From Ovis canadensis (Eukaryota > Chordata > Mammalia > Artiodactyla > Bovidae): DNA of 64,000 bases. The position numbers and the translations under genes were made by a program. The DNA lies in contig NC_091262.1 in the NCBI RefSeq assembly GCF_042477335.2, positions 38,537,001 through 38,601,000 on the forward strand, written 5' to 3'. Below are positions 12,689 to 23,981 of this stretch, piece by piece. The notes beneath the pieces were generated by a model that made no database searches, had not been told where the DNA came from, and saw nothing but the letters and a program-made list of their open reading frames with translations. Each line of letters begins with the position of its first letter. Position 1 is the first letter of the stretch.

Positions 12689-13017
12689 GAAGATGGAAAT
12701 GACGACCCTGTATGCAAGACAGGGAAAGAGACACAGATGTGTATAACAGACTTTTGGACTCAGAGGGAGAGGGAGAAGGTGGGATGATTTGGGAGAATGA
12801 CATTCTAACATGTATACTATCATGTGAATTGAATCGCCAGTGTATGTCTGACGCAGGATGCAGCATGCTTGGGGCTGGTGCATGGGGATGACCCAGAAAG
12901 ATGTTATGGGGAGGGAGGTGGGAGGGGGGTTCATGTTTGGGAACGCATGTAAGAATTAAAGATTTTAAATTTTAAAAAATAAAAAACTAAAAAATAAAAA
13001 ATAAAAAAAAATAAAAT

Positions 13018-13032
13018 AAAATGAACCCGAGG
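13018..13032 (+). repeat. Target-site duplication, 3' copy
   Basis: Exact repeat of the 15 bp at 5247-5261, directly after the A-rich tail of L1-BT copy 1. Confidence 0.9.
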
Positions 13033-16000
13033 ATGCTGCCAGAGGTTGGGGAAAGACCTCAGGAGCATCCTTGGCCAGCACACAGTAGGAACTCAGCAGG
13101 ACTCTCCCCCCGGCCCCATGGATCACTCAGCAAATATCCTCAACCAAGGCTCCTGTGAGATGACATGTTCAGGTGACCCAGAAAGGGCCCCTGTCTTCCA
13201 ACTCCGGGAGCTGGGAGGAGGGTGGTCCTGGCGCTGATCAGGAGGGGATGAGGCCCACCCCATGCCAGATGCTCTCCCTCCCAGGGGGCACGTCTGTCAC
13301 CTAAGCAGAGAGAGACTCAGCCTGGAACCATTCTTTCAGCTCACATCCATGCGGGACCCCATGCCAACAGGAAGAGCAGGCAGGACCCAGGGCTGCCAAG
13401 AATGCACCCGGTCATTAGGGACTGACCAGCCATCACGTGCCTTGAACACATTCGAGGAGAACACGACCTCTCCCACAGAGTGGCCCTGGCATCAGAGGCC
13501 CTCCGAGTGGTGGTATTATCCTTAGAGCTGAGGAAGCTGAAGGCACAGCGGGGAAGTTGACCAGTCCCCTGTGGTGGTCAGAAGTCCGACCCAGTCTTCC
13601 CACTGGGGCTCTTCGGCTTCCTGGCCCAGTGGTGCTTGGAACCCGTCCTGTGTGTCCCTGCCATGTACACACGCTCCCCAAAGCTCCTGTTGGACCATGA
13701 GCCAGTTGGGGTGCACACACAAGATGGCGTGGAGGCGTGCCCACCACCCTCAGGCCTGAGACGTGGCACCCCTAATTCCCTGATGGCAGTGACGGGGCCC
13801 TCTGGGGTAGGCGGCAGCTGTGGGGTCAGGGTGGGTTGGGGAGGTCTGCTGCCTGGGAGCCCTCTGGGGGGAGCTAAGGACCCCAGGCTTGGCCTCATTG
13901 AGGCCAACCTTCCAACAACCTAGGAGGCTGCTCTTCAGCAGAGATGGGTGTGACTGTGACGTCCAACACGCTGGCTCAGGCAGCCGTGGGGACGAAGAGG
14001 GGCCCTTGGCATCCTCGACCACCAGGAATCCCTCATGGGGACGTTTTTGCTTGTTCTGTGATTCCCTTCTTCCTTCTAAAAGGAAAGTGCCGGGAACAAC
14101 TGTGGTGAGGTCGCTGTTCTGTGAGTTGAGCCAGGAGTGAAGGTTTAAACCAGTCCAGTCTGTGCTGGGCGAGCCTCCCCCTCCCCTCCCCCACCTCGGA
14201 CGGCACAGACCTGGTCACTCTTCTGGGCCTTCTTGGCTCTTTAGGAACTTTAAGGTATGACATTTGTTATTTCTTGTCTTTGTCCAGCATTTGGCAGTGG
14301 TCCACTGCAAGGGCCCTGACCCTGTCCTCTCCCCAAGCCCCTTGGCCCTTCCCATGCCCACGCCAAGGCTCGAGGCCCCTGCGGTTCTGTGGCCTCCAGA
14401 CTCCCCACCCAAGGGGCCAGTCCAGACAGAAGCCACCGCTCTGGGGTGTCCTGGTAGGGGAGGGGACCAGCATCTTATGGTTTCTTCCTGCCAGGAGCAG
14501 ACTGCTGTCAGGCCAGGCACCAGGGTTTAAAACATCCTATATGTGTAAGAACAAGGACATCCCACACATCCACTGAGTCCCACGACCCTTTCCCAATCCT
14601 GCCAGATGTTTTTCTTGGAGGGACCCTGTCGCTCACGTAAACAGCAGAGGGTGTTTTCCCAGGGATGTGGCCCAGGCACTGCTTCTTGACCAGCATCAAG
14701 AGAAATCTCCACGGACTCAGAGGAATATATTTTGGGTCTTTGCATGTGGCTGAACAGTGCATAGAAATAAATGGGAGCTGTAACACGAAAGACGGGGTTG
14801 GCCGTATGGGGCCATCCATGGTCATTCCCAGTACCCATGTGGTCAACCCTGCGCCTGGGAGCCCCAAGCTAGAGGCGTTGCTGCCTCTTGGGTCTCGGTG
14901 CCTCAGGGCTTCCTACGGTAGGGAAAGGGGCTTCCAGCTTCTTTGCAAAGAGAGTCTGTGCAGGGGTGGTCTTAGCGGCCTCAAGGTTGTGGAGAGGTGG
15001 CATAGCCCCAGCCACGGGGTTGGGCGGGGGTGCTGAGAGCACCAAGATCTCCCCCCAACTCTGAAGCAAGTCACGTAGGGCAAAGTTTTACAGAGGAGCA
15101 ATAGATGGTCTCAGAGAGGCTGAGTCAATCGCCAGACACAACACAGCAGCAGACCAGAACTCCGACCTCGGTCGTTTAAACCATGGCTCCCTCCAGTGTC
15201 CATCTGACCTGCCCCTTGAGGGCAGCAGGAAAATCTGGGCTCCCCTGGCCTGAGCTCCCATGCCTGCCTCCCCTTGTCCTTGCTAAGACGTGTCCATTCC
15301 CAAACCCATGCGTTATTTCCCCCGGCCCTGGGCCGTCATGCCAGGCTCCAGGCTCCCTGCAGGTGAGCCCCACGCCCACCAGCACACCTTGGAGCTCTGC
15401 TCATCTGTTCTCTGTGTCCGAGTGTCCTGATTGTAACTGTCTTCTTGAGGCAGCCTTAGGACTGAAGTCCTAGAGCCCTGCTTCTTCGAAGCTCCCTGCA
15501 CCAAGCCCAGGGAGGCTCTGCCCGGTGGCTTCATGACCAGTACGGTGGGCTGAGTGGTCGCCCCAAAAGCCATCCATCCTTCCACAGCCTGCAAAGGTGA
15601 CCTTATTCCTATGAAAGGTCTCAGCAGATGGAAATAAGTTACTGACCTCTGCACCAAATCACCTGGGACGCATGTGGACCCTAAATCCAATGGCAGGTGT
15701 GCTTGGAAGAGAAGAGGGAGTGATCTGAAGCACAGAGCCACCCAGGGGAGAAGGTTTGTGCAGATGGACACAGAGGTCGCGGTGATGTGGCCACAAGGCT
15801 AGGGAGGCCTGGGGTCCCCCAAGAGCTGGACCAGGCCAGAGGGACCCTCCCCTGGAGCCTCTGGAGGGAGCTGAGCCCTGCCCGCACCTTGATCACAGGT
15901 TTCTGACTCCAGAACTGGGGGCGAATGAGTTTGTGTTAAAGCTGTCCAGTCTGTGGCCAGTGGCTGCCGCCACCCCTGGACACTGAGAGTGAACTTGCCG

Positions 16001-17312
16001 GCTCCAAGGTGAGAACAGTGGCAGGACCGGCCCCTGCACCACACACACAGACACAACCTTGTCATGAGGTTAAATGAGTTAATACGCACAGATGCCTGAA
16101 TCAGGGACTGACACTTGGACCTCAGCCCCCTTCACCTCTTCCTCCCCGTCGTCATCACTGTCATTGTTAGGGGCCCTCATCCACTCATTCAGTGGACACA
16201 CAGTGCTCCTGCATGGCCCTGATGTGAGCAGCGAGGCCAACGAGCTGGGAGGCTCTGCACAGGACTCACCTGCCTCCTGGGGCCACATGGACAAGGCCTG
16301 TGCCGTGACCCAGAGGCCCCAGGAGAGGCTGGATCCTCCGGTCGTGGGAGTCACGGGGGCCTCAGCATCAGAAGCGGAGGGGTGAGCCGGGTTCATCCAC
16401 GGGGGTGCAGCCCTTCATTCAAAGTGGGGGAAGAATACCATGTGTCACCCTGTGTCCGGGAGGCTCCCCTCGCCCTGGTGGGCTGCGGGCATAGCCTTGG
16501 ATGACCAGGAGTCTGCATCTCAGGAGGGGCTGAGGCTGGCGCTAAGTGAATCTTCAGTGAGGTTTTTTCCATAAAAACCATCCTAAGTGACTTTGGCTCC
16601 ATTGCTTTTTGCCAGAAACCTACAATGATCCCAAGATCTTTGTACACTCCAAGGGTGGTGCCTGGGTGTGGAGCCCAGCACAGACCCGAGTCAGTCCTGC
16701 CCTGAGTCCCACACCATCCCCCTTCCATGGCCTGGCTTTCTTCTTCCAGGACCTTCAGAATGGTGGAAAGGCAAGTGTGGCCTCAAGCTGGGGGCCCCAG
16801 CATGGGCTCCTAGTCCCTGGGGGGTCCCCTTGGGAAACCTGGGGGACCATAGTCCCCACTGCCGTCGGGCAGCTCTGTCTCAGGAATGTCGAGTTTCTTT
16901 GCTTTTCTGTGTGATGCAGCACCCAGGGGCGATTGGGAAGTCTACTGGTGTTCCACGCTCCTGCCTTAATGGGGAAACATTATTGCTGCATTGACGCTGC
17001 TCACTCGATGCTGGGAATCTGTTAAACACAACTGGCAAGGGGAACAGAGGAAAACAGAAAAAGAAAAATGGAGAGTTGCCTGGTTGCTTCAGGTCTCACC
17101 TGTGATTAAGAGTGTGTAGAGCCTGCACATGAACCCAAGTTCCCACACCTGCCAGCTATACGGTGCCAGGCCCTGATTTTAGAAGCCTAGCTTCACTAAG
17201 CAGTCATTGACAGAGACAGCTTTTGTGTATTTCAGGTCTACACTGTGATGACTTGATGCCCACAGACATCATGGAATGATTGCTCAACATACGCATCACC
17301 TCACACAGTGAG

Positions 17313-17315
<3 letters not shown>
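13033..17315. other. GC-rich unassigned DNA with possible MIR remnants
   Basis: About 4.3 kb without recognisable exons. Short stretches near 15080-15190 (antisense order 'tttacagaggagcaatagat', then 'tctcagagaggctgagtcaa') and near 16060-16130 ('gaggttaaatgagttaatac') look like decayed MIR copies. The ORFs here overlap on both strands and show no family resemblance. Confidence 0.4.
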
Positions 17316-17349
<34 letters not shown>

Positions 17350-17369
17350 GTGTGTGTGTGTGTGTGTGT
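17316..17369 (+). repeat. (TG)n microsatellite
   Basis: About 54 bp of TG dinucleotides interrupted once by 'tgttgtg'. It lies just upstream of a Bov-A2 SINE and is likely polymorphic. Confidence 0.95.
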
Positions 17370-17387
17370 ATCTTAATGTTCCTATAA

Positions 17388-17672
17388 TCCATGGAGAAGG
17401 CAATGGCAACCCACTCCAGTACTCTTGCCTGGAAACTCCCATGGACGGAGGAGCCTGGTGGGCTGCAGTCCATGGGATGGCTAAGAGTGTGACAGGACTG
17501 ATCGACTTCCCTTTTACTTTTCACTTTCATGCATTGGAGATGGAAATGGCATCCCACTCCAGTGTTCTTGCCTGGAGAATCCCAGGGACAGGGGAGCCTG
17601 GAGGGCTGCTGTCTGTGGGGTCACACAGAGTCGGACACGACTGAAGTGACTTAGCAGCAGTAGCAGTATGCT
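17388..17672 (+). mobile_element. Bov-A2 SINE (dimeric)
   Basis: Two BovA monomers in tandem, each with 'aatggca(a/t)cccactccag' and 'cttgcctgga', separated by the 'cttttacttttcactttcat' linker. The element ends in the typical 'gacttagcagcagtagcagt' tail. Confidence 0.95.
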
Positions 17673-18454
17673 AGTCTTAGAAAACAAGGTGGAGAGTGTT
17701 CCTTGTTTACCCTGAGAGTTCCTGTGAGATTGCTGTTTTCTTCCCTAGATTTTTGGAAGAACTGATTGACAAAACCAGTTGGTTTCATTGTGGCGAGGCT
17801 TTTAATTTCAGATTTCGTTTTTTTCATGCAAATAACATTTTCTGATTTTGTATGTCTTCTTGGGTATATTTAGGTAAAGCATTTCCCCTTTGCTAGGCCC
17901 GTAGACTCTCCTATTAGTAAGTGAACTGTGGTTCATACTATCTTTCTTTTCTGTAAGATGTGTTTTCCCCCCTTTTAAAGATCCTTGATACTGGTGATTT
18001 GTGCTCTGTCTCTTTTTCTTAACCAGTCTCCCTAGGGGTTTATCAGGTTTATCGGTCCTTTCAAAGAGCCGACGTCTGGCTTGTTTAAACAATTCCCTGT
18101 TTGCCCTGTGTTCCCTCATTTCCCGCTCCTTTCCTCCATCCACCTTGTGCTCCACACGCTGAGCTTTCTGTCTGGTTTCTTGGATGGAGGCTCAACTGAT
18201 TTTGGCCTTCCTTCTTTTCCAGTATATGTGTTTAAGGCTTTAGGTTACCATCTAAACACAGTTGGCTGGGTCCCACAAGTTTGAATAAGCCAAATTTTCA
18301 TTATCTTTTATGTGAAAGTATTTTCTAATTTACATTGTGCTTTTTAAAATTATTATTCATGAAATTCTACAAGAAGTATGTGATTTATCTTCCCAATGTT
18401 TGGGGAGGTTTTTCTGGTGACCCTTTTTTGATCTCTGTGAATTCCATGAAGAGC

Positions 18455-18745
18455 CCCATTTCGGTCTTTTGGGGCTACTGTTATAAATACCATAGACCAG
18501 CAGATAAACAAGAGAAAGTTGTTTCTTACAGTACTGGAGCCTGGGAAGTCCCAAGATCACCAGCAGGTGCCACGTCTGGTGAGGCCTGTTTCCTGGTTCC
18601 TAGACTGCCTGCTTCTTCTCCCTGTCCTGGCAGCATGGCAGCCCATTCCCTCCTGACCTGAGCCCTCCCAGAGTCCCTGCCTCCTGGTATCATCACCACG
18701 TGCACGGTGAATTTGAGGGCACATAAGCCATCAGCCCATTGCAAT
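18455..18745 (+). mobile_element. MaLR-like LTR fragment inside the old L1
   Basis: The blocks 'gttataaataccatagacca', 'ttcttacagtactggagcct', 'ggaagtcccaagatcaccag' and 'tctggtgaggcctgtttcct' follow the order of a MaLR-family LTR. The subfamily is not assignable by eye. It is non-coding. Confidence 0.5.
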
Positions 18746-20289
18746 CCGTAAGTATACCCTGCATTATCTCAGTCCTCTGAAATAATTTGAGCGTTCCTAA
18801 GAACCCAATATATATTCATTTTGTTATATGTTCCTTGGGCTCTTGAAAATAATATCTGTCAGTGGGAATGCAGTGTTCTGTGCGTATCAGTTAGATCAGA
18901 TTTGTCAATCATAATTCAGGTTTCGGTAGCCACGTTGAGTAAAGCAGAAGTAGGTGAAGTTACCCGTAATATATTTTATTTTAACATTCCCAGAATATTG
19001 TCATTTCAGTGTGTAATCAACCTGATAAAACCTCATGCAATATTTTACGTTCCTTTTCTCATGCTAAGTCTTTAAAATCCAGTGTGTGTTTCAGGCTTGC
19101 AGCACATCTCATTGTAGAGCCAGCCGCATTTCAGGTACTTCGTGGCTGCAGGTGACGACGTCCCAGGGAGCCCAGTTCCCCGAGAGATGTGTCTTTAACG
19201 TCTCCCACTGCAATTATGAACTTGGCTGTGACTGCTTTTCTATTTCTGTCAGTTTGTATGTATTGATGTTTTGAGGTTATGTTATTAGGGACATTCAGAT
19301 TTAGAATCCTCATCGTCTTGGCAGACTGAACTTGTGTGAGCATGAGATGCTCCTCTTTATCGCTAGTGAGGCTTCTTACCTTAGACTCTCTCTGACAGTG
19401 ATGTTGCCGCGTCAGGTTTCTGTCCTTGTTCACCTGGGCATCTTTTACTCTCCCCTGTCTGTGGTCTTCCATCTTAACATGTGCCTCTGGGAACAGTGTG
19501 TGGCTCTAATCTTAATCAGGGTGACGCTTTCATCTTTTAATGAGGACATTTGCTCTGTTTATAACTTTGATGTTTCCGTCTGTAGATACCGTGTTGCTGT
19601 GTGTTTTCTGTTTGTCCCACCTATTCCGAGTTCTTTTCTCTTGCCTGCTTTTAGAAGGATGAGGTGTTTCTCTAGTTCTGTGCTCCTCTGCCAGGTTGGT
19701 GGGTGCACATTCGCAGACACAGCCTGTGTTTTACAGTGAAGTCTAACTTAGTATTTTACTGCCTCCCTGACACAACTGTTTCCTCCTTGTCACTGTTATC
19801 CTTTAAAATTTTAGATATATTTTGGGTGTTATCATCATTGTAGCGTTAATATTTACCCTGACAGTTACTTCATTGTTGGTGTTTACTTGTTTTTTATACT
19901 TCAGTCAGAGACGACTTTTCTTTCTTCCAAAGCACTGCCTTAATATTCTTTTAGTTCATGTCCGTGGGTGATGAATTGTCTCATTTCCATTTGCCCTACA
20001 AGTCTTTATTTTGCTTGCACTTTCGAAGAGTGTATTTGTTGGGTATCGAATTCCAGGTTGGTGGTTATTTGTTTTTCAGCATTTTACAGATGCCAGTCCA
20101 TTATCTTCTGACTTCCTTTTTCTTGAAAAGTCAGCTCTCAGTGTTGCTGTGCCATTAAAAGCCACACCTTTTTTCCTCTGAGAGCTTGAACGTTTTCTTC
20201 TTGCCTTAGGTACCTGCAGAGCTGCTGAAACCAATGTGTGGTTTTCATTTTTGAGTCAATGCTCTGATTCTTGAACCAACTCTTGCCAC

Positions 20290-21017
20290 TGTCCCTGTCA
20301 GTCAGTTCAGTTGCTCAGTGTCTGACCCACTGCGACCCCATGGACTGCAGCCTGCCAGGCTTCTCTGTCCATCACAGATTCCCGGAGCTTGCTCAAACTC
20401 ATGTCCATCGAGTCGGTGATGCCATCCAAGCATCTCATCCTCTGTCTTCCCCTTCTCCTCCTGCCTTCAGTCTTCCCCAGCATCAGGTTCTTTTCCAAAG
20501 AGGCAGTTCTTCGCGTCAGGTGGCCAAAGTATTGGAGCTTCAGCATCAGTCTTTCCAATGAATATTCAGGACTGATTTGCTTTAGGATTGACTGGTTGGA
20601 TCTCCTTGCAGTCGACGGGGCTCTCAAGAGTCTTTTCCAACACCACAGTTCAGAAGCATCGATTCTTTGGCATTCAGCCTTCTTCATGTGCCAACTCTCT
20701 CATCCATACATGACTACTGGAAAAACCATAGCTTTGACTGAATGAACCTTTGTCAGCAAAGTAATGTCTCTGCTTTGTAATGTGCTGTCTAGGTTTGTCA
20801 TAGCTTTCCTTCCAAGGAGCACGCGTCTCTTCATTTCACCGTCTGCAGTAATTTTGGAGCCCAAGAAAATAAAGACTGTCACTGTTTCCGTTGTTTCCCC
20901 ATTTATTTGCCATGAAGTGATGGGCCCAGATGCCATGATCTTCATTGTTTGAATGCTGAGTTTTATGCCAGCCTTTTCACTCTCCTCTTTCACTTTCATT
21001 AGGAGGCTCTTTCGTTT
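20290..21017 (-). mobile_element. BovB LINE fragment (antisense)
   Basis: Antisense BovB from its 3' tail (20290) into the C-terminal part of the ORF. Two minus-strand frames (20307-20687 and 20700-21107) carry BovB signatures such as 'KVKEESEKAG', 'KIMASGPITSWQINGET' and 'FLGSKITADGE'. It is 5'-truncated and frameshifted, hence inactive. Confidence 0.9.
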
Positions 21018-21560
21018 CAGCCCCTGGAGGCATTTCTTATTCCCCTGACTGTCTTTTCTCCACCATGAGGGGCCCCATTTATAGTTTTTAACAATGTAGT
21101 TTAACAACGGGTTCCTTCGATATATTCTATACTTTTTTCCCTCATATATATATTTTTAACCGATCCATTCCTCAGTTCACTGATCCTCTCTTCACTTACA
21201 TCCAACTTGATGTTAAGCCCAGAGCCTGAGTTCTTAAATTCAGTCACTGTTATTTGAAAGTTCTAGAATCGGTTTTGAGTCTCAGAAAGTTTTCCTTTTG
21301 TCAAGTGTCTTTTTGAACTGGTGAAGTTTGCATCTGATTCCTCTAGCATCCCTCTGATATGCTGATATACATCTGATACCTCTGGATCTGGTTCCGTTCT
21401 TTTTCTCTTGGTCTTGTTTGTTGTTACACCCTTATTTGCTTTTTTGGTTGCATGGTGGACATTATCTATGGAAACCCCTAGAGTTTCTGGTGATGCTGTC
21501 TTCTCCAGAGGTTCCTCTGATGCAGACCTCTAGTGAGGACAGAGCTATCTGTTCACTCAG

Positions 21561-23621
21561 GGTCTGAGTGACTTGAGGCTGGGGTGTCTTTGTAAGCTGA
21601 GTCTCAGCAGCCTTCACCCACCTTCCCCCCTGACCCCAGAGAGGAGCCCTCCAGCATTTTCATCTGGAAGCCTGGGGTGCCTCCCATGGCCCCCTCCCTT
21701 CTCAGCAGGTCCTGAAGCCCACCGTCTGTCTCCCAAGCACCACAAGGTGATTGATACTCAGCGCTCAGCCGGTTTGGGCAGAGTGCTGGGTATGTTTTCT
21801 GTGCCTCCCTTTTCTTGGGGAGCTTAGTCTCCACCATCCAGACTGACTTGTCAGGCCTGCGGTTGAAGTTTTGTCTTCCCAGCCCAAGGAACTGTCCAGA
21901 GCTGTTAGCCAGTCCCCTCTGCTTGACTTTTTCCCTGCCTTTTCTCCCCAGAGTCAGCTTTGTTCTGATGCCCCGAGGGAAGGAGCGGCCCTCTCAGTCT
22001 CCAGCTCCCTCACTGGGCTTTGTTTGAAATCTTGGATTGTAGCTGCCTAAGGACCTCTTTTGAAAAGTATTTAGCTTCTCTAGCTCTTGGTAGGCTGACC
22101 CACAAGCTGCTTGCATCTATAACTGGTAGTGGGGAAGCCCCGGGTGTCTTCTCTCATCTGAAGCCACATGTAAAATTCCCAGTAATTATATTGATCATCT
22201 TTGGTACTGGGGTAAACAAGAACCGGGGGCCCTTGCTTATTACCCACGGTTGTGTTTCTGATCAGAATCCCCCGCTTGCCTGGGCTGTTTCAGGGCCACC
22301 TGAACTTGGGAAGAAGGTGGGCAAGCGGCCCATGCGGCCTGGGGACAGAGGAGCCAGTCTGCCCTCTTCCCTTGCCCCTGCCGGCCCAGGGCAGGCCTTG
22401 TGATGACAGGCGGCTGGTAGTGGAGGAGAAGGCTGAGGAGGAAGGGGTTGCGTGAACTGTATTCTGTGATGTGGTCACGTGCGGGTTTTCTTTTTCAGTG
22501 TGAAAAAATGACTGCTTTGACTCTTCTCTCCAGTTTCCCTTTAAGGTTGAAAATGAAGATTTTATTCTTAAAGTTGAGCACAGTGATTTGACAGTCTTTT
22601 TGAAAGCAACAGTTGAGGTTTTCAAAAGACATCTCAGAGAACTCTAGCAGATAAAGCGAAAAAAAGAGAACGTGTTCAGGGTGAACTGCGGGCGGGACCC
22701 CAAAGCATACTGTGTCTCTCCCAGAGTCTGTAACTGCTGAGATGGGTGGATATAGGGCCTCAAGCACCCGGGGGACCGAGGTCCTCAAGTGACAGCAGAG
22801 GCCCCGGCTGAACCAGGAGCAGTATGGCCTGTGCCCTGGCGAGTGGAGAGCCGCGAGGCTGGGAGTGGGGCCAGGAGAGGGGGTGGGAGACTCGGCGTGC
22901 AGGGAGGGGCAGCACCTGGCAGGGTCTGGGAGGCACTGGCTGTCGCGGCTCAAGGCAGGGACACCCCTGAACCTCCACCGTGCCGCCCCCATGGGGCAGA
23001 GTTGTCTGGCAGCCCAGGGTCAAAGTGAAGAGGGCGAGTTCGCAGCAGATTGACAAAAGCCCTGTACCCACTGTGAATTCATTTTAAGTGCCTGGAGCGA
23101 GGTTGGTCAAGCCCTTGCTGAGCTCGAGTGAGGGAGTCAGTCAGGGAGGACGGAGCTCAGGGTGAGTGAGGGGCAGCTAGCGCGGCAAGTCCTTGTCACC
23201 CGGGTGGGTTCTGGGGACACACTTGAGTTCAGTGGTGCCCTTTCAGTAGCCTCACTGGAGGCTTGTTTGGGGGCTAGAGGAGGCAGAAGCCCACTTAGAA
23301 GATGTGCTCATTCCTAGTGGTGGTGGTTTCTGAAGCAGTTTCTACTCTTTGGTTCGACTGTGAACCAGTATCCTTGCAGGGTCATGTTTGATGGTGGGCC
23401 TGAGCTGTGGGCACAGCCTTCCTTCTCCTGCACCCCACACTCATCTGTCATCTTTTTGGCAGCCCCTCCCCCCTCTCTGCACCCTTGATGGTGGGCCTGA
23501 GCCCAGCCCCCCTGTTACCACGGAGCCCCTTGTGACTGAGTGGGTTCCAGGTGCCAGGCTCCCGGGAGACGTGCTGGAGGCAGAGCCTTCGTGCCATTTC
23601 TTCTAGAGACAGCAGTGCTGA
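21561..23621. other. Unassigned DNA upstream of the liprin-like gene
   Basis: No recognisable exon or repeat family. The 22770-23000 segment is GC-rich with scattered CpGs and lies about 0.9-1.1 kb upstream of the putative first exon. Promoter activity is possible, but no TATA box or other defined motif is seen. Confidence 0.35.
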
Positions 23622-23790
23622 TGTTCGTGGTGTGAGAGTGGTGGTCCTAGTGTGAGAGCAGTGTATCTGAGAGTGGTGTGTGAGAGCGTCGTGTGTGAGT
23701 AGTGTGTGAGAGTGGTGTGTGAGAGTGGTGTGTGTGAGAGCGGTGGTCGTAGTGTGAATAGTGGTGGTCGTAGTGTGAGATCGGTGGTGA
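23622..23790 (+). repeat. TGTGAGAGTGG-type minisatellite upstream of exon 1
   Basis: Imperfect tandem array of units such as 'tgtgtgagagtggtg' and 'gtggtcgtagtgtgaga'. It ends about 75 bp before the putative start codon of the liprin-like gene, so it could lie in the 5'UTR or promoter. It is stop-free in the exon 1 frame from 23706 on, so a longer N-terminus read through it cannot be excluded. Confidence 0.85.
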
Positions 23791-23864
23791 TAGCTCGGGT
23801 GCTGAGGTATCTAACCGTGAAACAGCAGTTGCCCCTGAGTGGGGGGCTGCCCCCATCCGCGAGG

Positions 23865-23981
23865 ATGGGTCGCAGGAGGGCCCGCCTATGGGCGCTTTTC
23901 CAGTGCTGCATCCCCAAGGCAAAGGCCAAGACAAGGAAGAACTTGGCCTCGGCCCAAGTCCTGGAAGCAGAGCGGCCTGAG
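23865..23981 (+). CDS. PPFIA1-like: Exon 1: novel N-terminus (39 aa)
   Basis: ATG 23865 has a strong context (A at -3, G at +4). The 39 codons end at GAG with donor 'gtgaga', phase 0, joining in frame to the liprin exon at 25075. The product begins '[15 protein letters not shown]' and continues Lys/Arg-rich. The adjacent cysteines (14-15) beside basic residues could be S-acylated for membrane attachment (inference). It does not resemble the liprin-alpha-1 N-terminus. The frame is also open upstream to another ATG at 23706, inside the minisatellite; I prefer 23865 for its context. Exon status rests on phase fit and donor only, since no acceptor is needed. Confidence 0.5.

Larger units (their letters stand above)
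5262..13017 (+). mobile_element. L1-BT: Full-length L1-BT LINE-1, copy 1
   Basis: A complete LINE-1 of about 7.75 kb: a long GC-rich then T-rich 5'UTR (5262-7902), ORF1 (7903-8829), a short spacer, ORF2 (8881-12688), a 3'UTR and an A-rich tail (12954-13017). A 15-bp target-site duplication flanks it on both sides, showing that both ends are genuine and that it entered by target-primed reverse transcription. Both ORFs are broken: an in-frame stop in ORF1, and two in-frame stops plus three small deletions in ORF2. It therefore cannot be autonomous now. Compared with copy 2 (57206-64000, minus strand), its 3'UTR is about 130 bp longer. It lies outside the liprin-like gene. Confidence 0.95.
17690..21560 (-). 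mobile_element. Old LINE-1, antisense, with later insertions
   Basis: T-rich + strand text matches antisense mammalian L1 ORF2 and upstream regions, for example around 18005-18090 ('aggtttatcggtcctttcaa', 'aagagccgac') and 19960-20160. It is too diverged for open frames. It is split by an LTR-like segment (about 18455-18745) and by a BovB (20290-21017), so it is older than both. The right-hand part (21100-21560) is less certain. Confidence 0.7.

Noticed and set aside
20307-21107. Minus-strand ORFs as a host gene
   Set aside because: They match the BovB reverse transcriptase C-terminal region and are part of a truncated LINE.
23706-23864. Upstream ATG 23706 as start of the liprin-like protein
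   Set aside because: It would translate the minisatellite and has no homology support. ATG 23865 has a stronger initiation context. Not fully excluded.
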